Part shown: positions 48,496 to 57,236 of the stretch, piece after piece
How positions within the stretch are numbered: position 1 is the stretch's first letter
How the letters are laid out: each line of letters begins with the position of its first letter
Origin: Chryseobacterium formosense
Lineage (GTDB): Bacteria; Bacteroidota; Bacteroidia; Flavobacteriales; Weeksellaceae
NCBI RefSeq assembly: GCF_900116415.1
Contig: NZ_FPAP01000002.1
Location: 806,001 to 870,000 of the forward strand
Direction: 5' to 3'
DNA length: 64,000 nucleotides
Notes under the pieces: generated by a model
Seen by the model: only the letters and a program-made list of their open reading frames with translations
Database searches by the model: none
What the model was told of the DNA's origin: nothing
Program-made: the position numbers and the translations under genes

Positions 48496-49497
48496 TTATT
48501 TATACTTCAACAGCTTATTAATCTTCTTCCTCGTTTGCAAAGAAACTTTATACGCTTCATCTCTCAGTTTCTGTATTTTCCCGACCGGCTGAAAAATTTC
48601 CGCACTTTCATACGGATTGAATGATAAAAGTTCATTCTCACATCCTTTTGGGTTGAGCAATGAGTTTTTTTCGATTTTAATTTCTCCTATTTTAATGGAT
48701 GGCGAGTTTTTCCATTCTACATTGAGTTTGTTGATCGGCTGATCTTTTAAATCATAGCAAAACTGAATGAAAACATCTGCCAGATAATCATTAGAAATGC
48801 AATAGTTTTCGACCGACTGCTTTACTTTTGATCTTTTTCCGAAGTTTTTCTGAACATTTTTTGGGCATACTTTAATCTTAATCATTTTATCATCAAAACG
48901 ATAAGCTCCAACTGAATGATAATCAAATGAAAGTATAAAGTTGTTCTTGTTTAAAACAAACTTCCAGACATTTTTCAGAAATGAAGGATTCAAGGTTGAC
49001 GGAATGATCTTATAAATCTGTTTTAAAATAGAAAACCAATTGCTCCATTTTTTCAGAAAAAACCGATTGACAGAAGTGAAAAGCTTTAAAAATACCGAAA
49101 CAGAATCGATAGGAAACAAAGGAAAATTTACCAATGGGTAATTGGAAATCGTTCTTCCCGATTCATCTTTTATCTTGATCGAAAAACCATAAGCAGGAAT
49201 ATCTTTTCCACTTTTTTTAATTTTTAAATGAGCATTAGACAATCGTGCAATAATTTCGTACTTCTCGCTGTCGAACACATGTTTCAAATCTTGTGGAATA
49301 TCTTTGCTGATTATAAATTCACCTTTTAAGACAGCATAGGTTTTTGCATGAGCATTTCTGGTTGCATAATTGACATCACTGATTAAAGATGAGTGTTCTA
49401 CAAAATCGGCAATGCTCTTTTTGGCTTCTTCAAGGAGTTGTTTTTCTTCATAGCTGAGTTTTTCAAAGTTCTTATTATATCGTAGCGGATTTGGCAT
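48496..49497 (-). CDS. Catalase-like (heme-domain-related) protein
   Basis: A 333-residue protein related to the catalase core but shorter than a typical catalase (about 480). The family landmarks are NAHAKTYAVLKGEFII (catalase: HAKG.G..G.F), IARLSNAHLK, YPLVNFPLFPIDSVSVFLKL and the C-terminal FNPYESAEIFQPVGKIQKLR. The distal Asn is replaced and the proximal Tyr region is altered, so hydrogen peroxide activity is uncertain; related proteins are annotated catalase family or heme-dependent catalase-related. Stand-alone gene. Confidence 0.7.
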   Translation of the reverse strand: MPNPLRYNKNFEKLSYEEKQLLEEAKKSIADFVEHSSLISDVNYATRNAHAKTYAVLKGEFIISKDIPQDLKHVFDSEKYEIIARLSNAHLKIKKSGKDIPAYGFSIKIKDESGRTISNYPLVNFPLFPIDSVSVFLKLFTSVNRFFLKKWSNWFSILKQIYKIIPSTLNPSFLKNVWKFVLNKNNFILSFDYHSVGAYRFDDKMIKIKVCPKNVQKNFGKRSKVKQSVENYCISNDYLADVFIQFCYDLKDQPINKLNVEWKNSPSIKIGEIKIEKNSLLNPKGCENELLSFNPYESAEIFQPVGKIQKLRDEAYKVSLQTRKKINKLLKYK

Positions 49498-49650
49498 ATA
49501 TTTTAAAAACTCAATGATAACGCCAAGTTTTTAATTCTACGTTACGAGAATATTAAACATTTTTTAATGTTCTATGTATTTTAAACAGAGGCATTGGGAA
49601 GACTCAAAATTACTTCTGACTTCCATCATCCTGCTTCCAGCCATAAACCC

Positions 49651-49658
49651 TATCTTTG
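49651..49658 (+). promoter_or_regulatory. Promoter -7 box (TATCTTTG) that fixes the FKBP start
   Basis: Perfect TANNTTTG 12 nt before the ATG at 49670, so any upstream start codon lies outside the transcript. Confidence 0.7.
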
Positions 49659-49669
49659 TAAAAAAAATT

Positions 49670-50104
49670 ATGGGAGTAGCAGATATGTTATTTAAACGTA
49701 AAAAAGAATTGGCAGAAAAAAACCTGAAAGACGGTCAGGAATATATGGCTGAATATGGGAAAAGAGAAACCGTTGTACAGTTGCCGAGTGGATTACAATA
49801 CGAAATCATCACAGAAGGAGAAGGAGCAAAACCAGGTCCGAAATCAACAGTAAAATGCCATTATCACGGAACTACAATTACCGGAAAAGTTTTCGACAGT
49901 TCTGTAAAGCGAGGAACTCCGGCTTCATTTCCTTTGAACAGAGTTATTAAAGGGTGGACGGAAGCATTGCAATTAATGCCCGTTGGAAGCAAATGGAAAC
50001 TGATAATTCCACCGCATTTGGCGTACGGAGATCAGCAGATCAGCAAAGAAATCGGGCCGAATTCTACACTGGTTTTTCAGGTGGAATTATTAGAGATCAA
50101 ATAA
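49670..50104 (+). CDS. FKBP-type peptidyl-prolyl isomerase
   Basis: A 144-residue cytoplasmic FKBP: short helical N-terminus (RKKELAEKNLKDGQEYMAEY), then the FKBP domain with VKCHYHGTTITGKVFDSSVK, ASFPLNRVIKGWTEALQLM, KWKLIIPPHLAYGD and STLVFQVELLEI. The frame is open from 49574, but the promoter at 49651 makes the ATG at 49670 the real start; upstream 'codons' are a GGAAG/CTTCC spacer repeat. A hairpin terminator follows. Confidence 0.9.
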   Translation: MGVADMLFKRKKELAEKNLKDGQEYMAEYGKRETVVQLPSGLQYEIITEGEGAKPGPKSTVKCHYHGTTITGKVFDSSVKRGTPASFPLNRVIKGWTEALQLMPVGSKWKLIIPPHLAYGDQQISKEIGPNSTLVFQVELLEIK

Positions 50105-50127
50105 TTTAGCTTAAAAATAAATTAAAA

Positions 50128-50155
50128 AATCACCTGATTTCAGGTGATTTTTTTT
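50128..50155 (+). terminator. Terminator after the FKBP gene
   Basis: AATCACCTG/CAGGTGATT stem, loop ATTT, long T-run. Confidence 0.9.
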
Positions 50156-50194
50156 ATTTGTGCTATCTTAGTAATATGATGAAACTCGACTGAA

Positions 50195-51145
50195 ATGAAA
50201 AAAATATACTGTTTATTTGCTGCTTTTATTCTGATGACTTCGTGTGTTTCAAAGAAAAATCAGACCATCAAACAAAATATTTTGACGTTGAGAGACAGCT
50301 ATTGTAAAGCACCTTTCAAGTATAATTATGAAGAAAAATTGCCTTCATACAATTCAGATTCTATTATTTCGGCTAATCAACAACTAAAAACTATTTTTTC
50401 TGATCAGAGTATTTTGGTTTTAAATGCTTTGGATAATTTGGATGAAGTGAATGAAATCATGAAGCTTAAAAAAGATTCTTCATTAACTTCTCAGGTTAAA
50501 GTTCTGCAATTGAAAATGAAAATAAACAGCAAAATTACCATTGCTCTGACAGAATTGGATGCAGTTGCAGCCGAATTTGATTGTGAAGGAGAACGTGTTG
50601 CACAAATCGGAAATTATGTAGATAATCTGAATGATTCCAGAAATAATAAGCTTATTTTATACTCTATCGCAGCCGGAGCTGTTGCGTCAATTGCAGGCGG
50701 AATTGTGAAAGATGATGCTTGGAGCAGTGCAATTGATATTTCCGGTGGTGCTTTGGGAGCTGGTTTTGGTCTGGCAACTTTAAATCCTAAAGGTAAAAAA
50801 GTAGAATTTATTCATCAGAGAAATTTGTTGAGAGACATTTGGCATGAAAAACTTGAATCTCCCAATTTCCCACCTTTTATTTGGTATATGTACAGCGAGA
50901 AAAGGTTTTCGAATAAAGAAAAACATTCCATTATTTCGAGTATGAAAGAAAGATGGCTGCATTACCAGTTTGACGATGATAAAAATGCGGCAGATCAATC
51001 GGTAATTTTCAAAGATGGAGGTCTCTACAGAGCAGATGACCTTCATAATCGGGCTGCAATGCTCAATCAAATGCAGTCGGCAACTCGTACCATTAATCAG
51101 ATTATTAATTACCTGCTTTTAGATTTAGATAAATTGATTTTATAA
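50195..51145 (+). CDS. Putative lipoprotein, unknown function
   Basis: Not recognised. 316 residues with a lipoprotein signal (KKIYCLFAAFILMTSCVSKK; lipobox LMTSC, Cys 17). The mature part is helical with a glycine/alanine-rich hydrophobic stretch (YSIAAGAVASIAGGIVKDDA, about residues 155-174; then GGALGAGFGLATLNPKG) that could insert in a membrane. Located at the cell envelope. The downstream gene is an XRE-type regulator in the same direction; no functional hint from context. Confidence 0.6.
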   Translation: MKKIYCLFAAFILMTSCVSKKNQTIKQNILTLRDSYCKAPFKYNYEEKLPSYNSDSIISANQQLKTIFSDQSILVLNALDNLDEVNEIMKLKKDSSLTSQVKVLQLKMKINSKITIALTELDAVAAEFDCEGERVAQIGNYVDNLNDSRNNKLILYSIAAGAVASIAGGIVKDDAWSSAIDISGGALGAGFGLATLNPKGKKVEFIHQRNLLRDIWHEKLESPNFPPFIWYMYSEKRFSNKEKHSIISSMKERWLHYQFDDDKNAADQSVIFKDGGLYRADDLHNRAAMLNQMQSATRTINQIINYLLLDLDKLIL

Positions 51146-51265
51146 TTTTGAAGATCATTTTCTAAACTTCAAATTTTCGTTTGAAAATTTTAAACTATTA
51201 AATTTTTAAGCATATTGATTAATAGAGATTTGAATCTGTAATTTTGCTTTAATCTATTTTAAAGA

Positions 51266-51838
51266 ATGTCGGAATTAAAAAAAATCAGAGAACAACAAAA
51301 TCTGACTCAGGAAGAATTAGCTGAAAAATCTGGAATTTCTGTAAGAACGATTCAAAGAATTGAAGCTGGAACAGAGCCGAAAGGTTATACACTGAAAACT
51401 TTAGCCGCAACGCTTGGTATTTCTGAGAAAGATTTATTGATTCCGGAAATTATAATTGAAGAAGATGTCATTGAAGAAGAAATAGTTTCCATAGAAAATA
51501 AAGAAGTTTCCAACTTTACACTTACTAAAATTATCAATATCTCTTCGCTTCCTTTTTCGTGGCTTCCGATTGCTAATTTTTTGCCTCCAATCCTTATCAT
51601 GTTATTTACAAAAGAAAGAAACCCGATCGTAAAACAAATTATTTCTCTTCAGATATTTCTGGCGGTAATCTGTCCGATTATTTTTATGATTGTTGCTTTT
51701 TTAAAACTAGGTAAAACTTCAGTTCTTGTCACAATGATTGTTTTAGCGCTCATCAATGTATTTATTATCCTGAGAAATGCTTACGAAATAGATAATAAGA
51801 AATGTCTTTATTTTAAGCTGAATTTCAATTTATTATAA
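51266..51838 (+). CDS. XRE-type HTH protein with C-terminal membrane domain
   Basis: A 190-residue protein: N-terminal HTH (LKKIREQQNLTQEELAEKSG, ISVRTIQRIEAG, then LKTLAATLGISEKDLLIP) and three C-terminal hydrophobic helices (about 105-120, 125-150, 155-175) of the DUF4870-like kind. Such fusions tie transcriptional control to the membrane. Start ATG follows an AT-rich region with CTTTAATC; no clear operon. The downstream serine hydrolase has its own gap. Confidence 0.8.
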   Translation: MSELKKIREQQNLTQEELAEKSGISVRTIQRIEAGTEPKGYTLKTLAATLGISEKDLLIPEIIIEEDVIEEEIVSIENKEVSNFTLTKIINISSLPFSWLPIANFLPPILIMLFTKERNPIVKQIISLQIFLAVICPIIFMIVAFLKLGKTSVLVTMIVLALINVFIILRNAYEIDNKKCLYFKLNFNLL

Positions 51839-51924
51839 ATTTGAATTGCGATTGTCGGGTAATTGTCGGGTTCATTTTCTTACTTAAAATTAATTAATTC
51901 TGAATCTTTGCCAAAAATTTTAAA

Positions 51925-53391
51925 ATGATAAAGCAGTTCAGATTTTTTTTATTGATCGTATCCTTTTTCATCATTAATCTAAATGCGCAGATCGATAAAA
52001 ACTCACCTCTATTTATTGAATTAAAAAACCAGGACAGCCTGTTTTTCGAGCGAGGATTTAATAATTGCGATATAGCTTATCTGGAAAAGCATGTTGATGA
52101 TCAGCTTAAATTTTATCACGATAACGGTGGTTTTCAGGATAAAAAATTATTTCTTGAAAGAACAAGACAAAATATCTGCTCAAATCCTGTTCAAAAACCT
52201 ATCCGAAAAGTTATTGAGAGCAGTTTGGAAGTTTTCCCCTTGTACAATAATGGAGAATTGTATGGTGCAATTCAGACAGGAGAGCATCAGTTTTTTATCC
52301 GTGAAAAAAATAAAGAGGATGTTTTGGGAGGTCAGGCAAAATTTACAACGGTTTGGACGAAACAAAATAGCGATTGGGTCATGAGTGATATTCTCAGTTA
52401 TGATCATGGTGAACCGGGTAAAAAACAGTTTACGGATAATTTCGAGCAATTACTGAAAGACAATCGTATCCAAACTTTAGGTTTAGGAATTATCGAAGAT
52501 GGAAAACTGACGGAAATTAAAGTTTATGGAAAATTAAACGATAAAACTTCAGCCTCTTACAATAGTCTTTTTAATGTCGCTTCATTAACAAAACCAGTGA
52601 CTGCAATAACAATTTTGCGATTGGTAAGTCTGGGCAAATGGAATCTTGATGAGCCTCTTGATAAATATTTTGTTGATCCTGATATTGTAAAAGATCCGAG
52701 ACATAAAAAGTTAACGACGAGATCGATTTTGAGTCATCAGACAGGTTTTCCAAATTGGAGATCGATGAATAAAGATAACAAACTTTATTTCGATTTTGAA
52801 CCCGGAACAAAATACCAATATTCCGGTGAGGGATTCGAATATTTAAGAAAAGCTGTTGAAAACAAACTTCACAAAAGTATTGAAGAACTGGCAAAAGAAA
52901 TTATTTTTCAGCCTTTAGAAATGAAAGATACAAGTTACATTTGGAATGAAAAAAAGTTTTCCGAAAGAATGATTGTCGGTTATGACAAAAACGGAAAGCC
53001 TTATGATATTGTAAAAAATAAAACTTCAAATGCAGCCGATGATTTAATCACAACAGTAGAAGATTACGGGAAGTTTTTGACAGCTGTGATGAACAATGAC
53101 CTATTGACTTCAAGTATTTTTGAACAAATGAAAACCGGGCAAGTAGAAACTAAAAAAAATAAATCTTTCGGTCTGGGCTTTGAAATTTACAATCTAGGAA
53201 ACGGCGAAACAGCTTTGTGTCACGGTGGTTCTGATCAAGGAGTTAATACCATTTTTTTTCTTCTGCCAAAAACAAAGAAAGGGCTTATAATCTTTACAAA
53301 TGTTGAAAACGGTTATAAAATATACGAACCGATTGTTAATCATTACTTAGGAAATGCGGGTAAAAAGATTGTTGATATTGAAACAAGATAA
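51925..53391 (+). CDS. Secreted serine hydrolase (class C beta-lactamase fold) with NTF2-like N-domain
   Basis: A 488-residue exported protein. Signal peptide at residues 1-21 (FFLLIVSFFIINLNAQ). Residues about 25-150 form a DUF4440/NTF2-like domain (FFERGFNNCDIAYLEKHVDD). The hydrolase domain has SxxK as SLTK (about 218), YSG (about 299) and HGG (about 433), the catalytic triad layout of class C beta-lactamases, DD-peptidases and esterases. The substrate cannot be told; peptidoglycan or ester hydrolysis in the periplasm is likely. Confidence 0.85.
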   Translation: MIKQFRFFLLIVSFFIINLNAQIDKNSPLFIELKNQDSLFFERGFNNCDIAYLEKHVDDQLKFYHDNGGFQDKKLFLERTRQNICSNPVQKPIRKVIESSLEVFPLYNNGELYGAIQTGEHQFFIREKNKEDVLGGQAKFTTVWTKQNSDWVMSDILSYDHGEPGKKQFTDNFEQLLKDNRIQTLGLGIIEDGKLTEIKVYGKLNDKTSASYNSLFNVASLTKPVTAITILRLVSLGKWNLDEPLDKYFVDPDIVKDPRHKKLTTRSILSHQTGFPNWRSMNKDNKLYFDFEPGTKYQYSGEGFEYLRKAVENKLHKSIEELAKEIIFQPLEMKDTSYIWNEKKFSERMIVGYDKNGKPYDIVKNKTSNAADDLITTVEDYGKFLTAVMNNDLLTSSIFEQMKTGQVETKKNKSFGLGFEIYNLGNGETALCHGGSDQGVNTIFFLLPKTKKGLIIFTNVENGYKIYEPIVNHYLGNAGKKIVDIETR

Positions 53392-53407
53392 TTAAATGAA
53401 ATTTAAT

Positions 53408-53426
53408 TGTAATTAATTTTGTTACA
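53408..53426 (+). promoter_or_regulatory. Operator TGTAA-N9-TTACA before the Rrf2 gene
   Basis: Inverted repeat TGTAA (53408-53412) and TTACA (53422-53426), overlapping the -33 TTTG region of a promoter whose -7 box TATCTTTG is at 53440-53447. The same operator with the same spacer precedes the next gene. Confidence 0.65.
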
Positions 53427-53460
53427 TTTAAAATATTTGTATCTTTGCTGAATAATTACA

Positions 53461-53871
53461 ATGAACAATACAAGGTTTGCTACGGCAATACATATGATGA
53501 CCTTATTGGCAGAAAGTCCGCTAGAGTGGCTCACTTCCGAATGGATGGCGGGGAGTATTAATATTAATCCGGTAATTGTTCGTAAAGAAATAGGAGTTTT
53601 AAAAGAAGCGGGCCTAATTGTAAGCAGACAAGGGAAAGTAGGAGGATCTCAGTTATCCAAAAGTGCAGATTTAATAAGCATTTCTGATATTTACTTAGCC
53701 GTAAAGAATACTGAGGTTTTAGGGAAGAAAAATAATAATCCGAATCCTGTCTGCGCTGTTGGAAGAGAAATAAATACTCATCTTAATAATTTATTTTCGG
53801 AGACAGATCAATTGGTTTTACAGTTTTTAGGAAATAAATCGTTGAAAGAATTCAGCGAACAATTCAAATAA
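53461..53871 (+). CDS. Rrf2-family transcriptional regulator
   Basis: A 136-residue winged-helix regulator: TRFATAIHMMTLLAESPLEW, SININPVIVRKEIGVLKEAG and LIVSRQGKVGGSQLSKSADL are the Rrf2 HTH and wing. Only one cysteine remains in the usual cluster position (NPVCAVG), so an Fe-S cluster is unlikely; it resembles the YwnA group. It is followed by an NmrA-like oxidoreductase, as in the ywnA-ywnB arrangement, and both carry the same TGTAA-N9-TTACA operator. Confidence 0.9.
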   Translation: MNNTRFATAIHMMTLLAESPLEWLTSEWMAGSININPVIVRKEIGVLKEAGLIVSRQGKVGGSQLSKSADLISISDIYLAVKNTEVLGKKNNNPNPVCAVGREINTHLNNLFSETDQLVLQFLGNKSLKEFSEQFK

Positions 53872-53889
53872 AATTTTTTTAACCATAAT

Positions 53890-53908
53890 TGTAACAAAAT
53901 TTATTACA
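53890..53908 (+). promoter_or_regulatory. Operator TGTAA-N9-TTACA before the NmrA-like gene
   Basis: TGTAA (53890-53894) and TTACA (53904-53908), spacer 9, as upstream of the Rrf2 gene. Confidence 0.65.
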
Positions 53909-53983
53909 TTTTAGTTTAAATATAAAATAATATCAAATGAAACCGAAAGGTTCGTGAATTCCTTTAAAAATAAATAAAAAAGT

Positions 53984-54637
53984 ATGAACAAAAAAGTAGC
54001 AGTAATCGGAGCAACAGGTTTCGTAGGAACGCAGGTCGTAAAAGAACTTTCAAACAGAGGTTATGAGGTTGAAGCTATTGTAAGAGATGCATCAAAAGTA
54101 AACGAAACTGAAAAAGTAAGAGCAAAAAGCATCGACGTAAATAATGTTGAAGATTTAGCGGAAGCTTTAAAAGGAAATGATGCCGTAATTAATACGTTCA
54201 ACGCAGGATGGACGAATCCTAATCTTTATGATGACTTCCTGAACGGATCAATCAATATCGAAAAAGCAGTTGAAAAATCGGGGGTAAAAAGATTTATTAC
54301 CGTTGGTGGAGCAGGAAGTTTGTTCATCGACGGAAATCAGTTGGTTGATGGGCTGGATTTTCCTGCAGATATAAAACCGGGAGCAACGGCAGCAAGAGAT
54401 TATTTAAATAAAATCAAAGAAAATAAAACATTAGACTGGACTTTCTTCAGTCCCGCAATCGAAATGCATCAGGGAACAGCAGGAATAAGAACCGGAAAAT
54501 ACAGAACCGCTCTTGAGAATCCTGTTTTCAATGAAGAGGGTAGAAGTGTGCTTTCTGTAGAAGATGTTGCAGTCGTTTTGGTAGATGAATTGGAGCAAAA
54601 CAATCACATTCGTGAAAGGTTCACTGCAGCTTATTAA
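53984..54637 (+). CDS. NAD(P)H-binding NmrA-like oxidoreductase (YwnB-like)
   Basis: A 217-residue atypical SDR. The Rossmann glycine motif is KKVAVIGATGFVGTQVVKEL (GATGxxG, residues 9-14). AVINTFNAGW, RFITVGGAGSLF and WTFFSPAIEMHQG follow. The catalytic YxxxK is not evident, typical of NmrA/YwnB members that sense or reduce quinones. It is controlled, very likely, by the Rrf2 protein encoded just upstream. Confidence 0.85.
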   Translation: MNKKVAVIGATGFVGTQVVKELSNRGYEVEAIVRDASKVNETEKVRAKSIDVNNVEDLAEALKGNDAVINTFNAGWTNPNLYDDFLNGSINIEKAVEKSGVKRFITVGGAGSLFIDGNQLVDGLDFPADIKPGATAARDYLNKIKENKTLDWTFFSPAIEMHQGTAGIRTGKYRTALENPVFNEEGRSVLSVEDVAVVLVDELEQNNHIRERFTAAY

Positions 54638-54669
54638 TTAAAAATTTTGCTTTAGAGTTTAAGAAAAGA

Positions 54670-54768
54670 GCCACGAAGTGGCGACTTTCTAAAGCATCGG
54701 GTAAAACCCGATGAATAAATATGACAATCAGAAACAGTTTCGGCGGTACCAAAGGTGCCGCCGAAACT
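54670..54768. repeat. Cluster of three REP-like palindromes
   Basis: GCCAC-GAA-GTGGC (54670-54682), CATCGGGT-AAA-ACCCGATG (54695-54713) and a 15-bp stem with AAA loop containing GGCGGTACC/GGTGCCGCC (54736-54768). The last resembles the palindrome at 5415 (GGCGG core, AAA loop). Confidence 0.75.
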
Positions 54769-54789
54769 TATACTAACAATAAATAAAAA

Positions 54790-55806
54790 TTATAAATTCA
54801 TAAATAATTTAGGATTTACAGGGGCATTGTTTTTATGCACTTCATAATGCAAATGTGGGCCTGTAGAACGTCCTGAATTTCCGGATTTAGCAATAACCTG
54901 CCCTACTTTCACTTTATCATTTGTTTTTGCTACCAGTTGCGAAAGATGCCCGTAAAGTGTTGCCAAACCATTTCCGTGGGATACAATTATGCAATTTCCG
55001 TAACCGCCTTTTTGCCCTGCGAAAATCACTTTTCCTGCTGCTGTAGCCATAACATCAGATCCGAAAGGAACAGCGATATCCAAACCTTTGTGAAACTGCA
55101 TTTGGTCGGCTTCTGCAGGAGCATTGTTTTTTTCAGCCGGAACTTTAGAAGCAACGGTATTTTTTCCCATTGAATTTGTCGAAGAAGAACTTGGCGCACT
55201 TGGAGTTTTCATAGTAACCATTACTTTGACTTCTCTTTTATTTCCGTAGCTGTCAGTCAATTCTACGATTTTTTCTACCGGTTCAGCTTTTACTTCGGGC
55301 TTTGGAGTTGTTGTTGCAACTTTTGAAGCTGATTCTGCAACAGGTTTTACAGAAGCATAGACTGTTTTAAAAGGGATCGGGTTTTTTCTGATTCCGAAAT
55401 TTGATGAAATATAGCCTTCGGTCGGCATTCCCAAAGGAACCTGCATTAGTTTTTGCTGAAGATCCATCAGATATTGGCTATATCTGTTTGATTGTTTTGC
55501 CAGATAAATTGAATTTGAGATACTGTCGTTATCAAGAACCATCAGTTTTTCGTTCTTAATGTCTTTTGATTTCAGAAAAGAGTTTAGTTGGGAAACCGTT
55601 TGATCTACCAGGCTGAGATCGGTCTTCATTTTCAGATAATCAACGCTGTCTTTCTCTGTATTGATCTTTACCAAATTTACTTCATAATTTTTGTCGTCTT
55701 TCTCCGAAAACAATTTGGCAATGAAAATACTTTGTGCAAAAACGATAAATAAAAGTCCTCCAATAAGAACGGTTACTTTCTTTTTGCTTCCTAAAAATTT
55801 CTTCAT
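54790..55806 (-). CDS. M23-family metallopeptidase
   Basis: A 338-residue envelope peptidoglycan hydrolase or activator. An N-terminal anchor (VTVLIGGLLFIVFAQSIFIA, about 12-31), a coiled middle, a Pro/Lys-rich linker and a C-terminal LytM domain. Zinc ligands are HKGLDI (H and D) and the HxH in GPHLHYEVH; YGHLSQ and SGNSGRSTGPH complete the active site. It is oriented away from the downstream genes; the gap beyond its start has only AT-rich sequence. Confidence 0.92.
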   Translation of the reverse strand: MKKFLGSKKKVTVLIGGLLFIVFAQSIFIAKLFSEKDDKNYEVNLVKINTEKDSVDYLKMKTDLSLVDQTVSQLNSFLKSKDIKNEKLMVLDNDSISNSIYLAKQSNRYSQYLMDLQQKLMQVPLGMPTEGYISSNFGIRKNPIPFKTVYASVKPVAESASKVATTTPKPEVKAEPVEKIVELTDSYGNKREVKVMVTMKTPSAPSSSSTNSMGKNTVASKVPAEKNNAPAEADQMQFHKGLDIAVPFGSDVMATAAGKVIFAGQKGGYGNCIIVSHGNGLATLYGHLSQLVAKTNDKVKVGQVIAKSGNSGRSTGPHLHYEVHKNNAPVNPKLFMNL

Positions 55807-56027
55807 TTTTCTTTCTCTTAGAATTAAAAAGGTTTTAAGGGTGCAAATTTAGTTAAAAATAAACTTTGGTCATTATTCTTAACAAAAATTTATAAATACT
55901 TGTAATAAACGGATTTTTATATATTTAATTGTGTGCGAATGTTAAAATTTATAAAATAGGATATAATTCTGTGGCATAATTTCTGATATTTCACGGTTTT
56001 AATATATTTGCAGTTCACATCTCAATT

Positions 56028-57068
56028 ATGGCGAAAAAGAAAACCAACTCAGACTCCGCATCATCGAAAAAAACAAAAAATGACGTTGCAGTTGGCGTTG
56101 TAGGAAGCGGAAGTTTTGCAACAGCAATCGTAAAAATGCTTGTTGAAAACTGTAAAACTGTGCATTGGTGCGTAAGAAATGAATTTGTAAAAGGAGCGAT
56201 TGAGCTTAGAGGTCACAACCCTACTTATCTTACGGCGGTTAATTTTAACCTTAAAAATTTAAAGCTTACAACCGATGTCAATGAACTCGTTTCGGCTTGT
56301 GATGTTGTAGTTTTGGCGACACCATCGATTTATCTTTCAGATACTTTGGATAAGATGAATTGCGAATACAAGGATAAAATCTTCGTTTCCGCAATCAAAG
56401 GAATTATTCCGAAAGTGAATGATGTGGTTGCACATTATCTGAAAGAAGAATTCCAGATCGGCTTCAGAAATCAGGCGGTTATTGCAGGACCTTGTCACGC
56501 AGAAGAGGTTGCCATGGAAAGACTTTCTTATCTTACGGTAGCTACGGTAGAAGACGAAACTTCACAAAAATTGGTTGATATTTTCAATTCAGATTTTATA
56601 AAAGTTCATTCGAGTAAAGATATTTTAGGGAATGAATACAGTGCGATTCTTAAGAATATTTTTGCCATCGGAGCCGGAATTGCAAGCGGTTTAGGCTACG
56701 GAGACAACTTTACGGCAGTTTTTGTTTCAAACGCAATCCGTGAAATGGAAATTTTCCTTGAAGCGATTTATGAAGCACCAAGAGATGTTAACGAAAGTGC
56801 TTATCTTGGCGATTTACTTGTTACGGCTTATTCATTATTCTCAAGAAACAGAAACTTAGGAAATCTTATCGGAAAAGGATATACGGTGAAATCTGCGATA
56901 CAATCAATGAACATGGTTGCTGAAGGATATTATGCTGCAGATTCTATTTATAAAACTTCAAAGGATAAGGGTCTTAAACTTCCAATTATTGATACAATCT
57001 ACGGAATTCTGTATGAAGGCAAAAATGCTGAAAAACAGTTTAAAAAATTGACGACAAAGCTGAATTAA
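56028..57068 (+). CDS. gpsA: NAD(P)H-dependent glycerol-3-phosphate dehydrogenase
   Basis: Makes sn-glycerol 3-phosphate from dihydroxyacetone phosphate for phospholipid synthesis. 346 residues; nucleotide motif GVVGSGSFATAIVKML (GxGxxxT/A), FVSAIKGIIP, AVIAGPCHAEEVAM (substrate loop) and KNIFAIGAGIASGLGYGDNF with the catalytic lysine. A lysine-rich N-terminal extension of about 25 residues precedes the fold. A -7 box TATATTTG lies near 56002. A terminator follows. Confidence 0.95.
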   Translation: MAKKKTNSDSASSKKTKNDVAVGVVGSGSFATAIVKMLVENCKTVHWCVRNEFVKGAIELRGHNPTYLTAVNFNLKNLKLTTDVNELVSACDVVVLATPSIYLSDTLDKMNCEYKDKIFVSAIKGIIPKVNDVVAHYLKEEFQIGFRNQAVIAGPCHAEEVAMERLSYLTVATVEDETSQKLVDIFNSDFIKVHSSKDILGNEYSAILKNIFAIGAGIASGLGYGDNFTAVFVSNAIREMEIFLEAIYEAPRDVNESAYLGDLLVTAYSLFSRNRNLGNLIGKGYTVKSAIQSMNMVAEGYYAADSIYKTSKDKGLKLPIIDTIYGILYEGKNAEKQFKKLTTKLN

Positions 57069-57091
57069 AATCTTAAATTTAAAAATATACA

Positions 57092-57124
57092 AACATCAGT
57101 ACATCATACTGGTGTTTTTTTTAT
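57092..57124 (+). terminator. Terminator after gpsA
   Basis: AACATCAGTA/TACTGGTGTT stem (one GU) with an eight-T run. Confidence 0.85.
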
Positions 57125-57236
57125 GAATACAATTAAATTTTCATTGATTTTTTCTAAAAATAAATCATGGTAAAAATCATCGTTTATAGGGTTTAATCTA
57201 AAAACTTTTCCCGAAATTCGTAGTAAATTTCACAGA

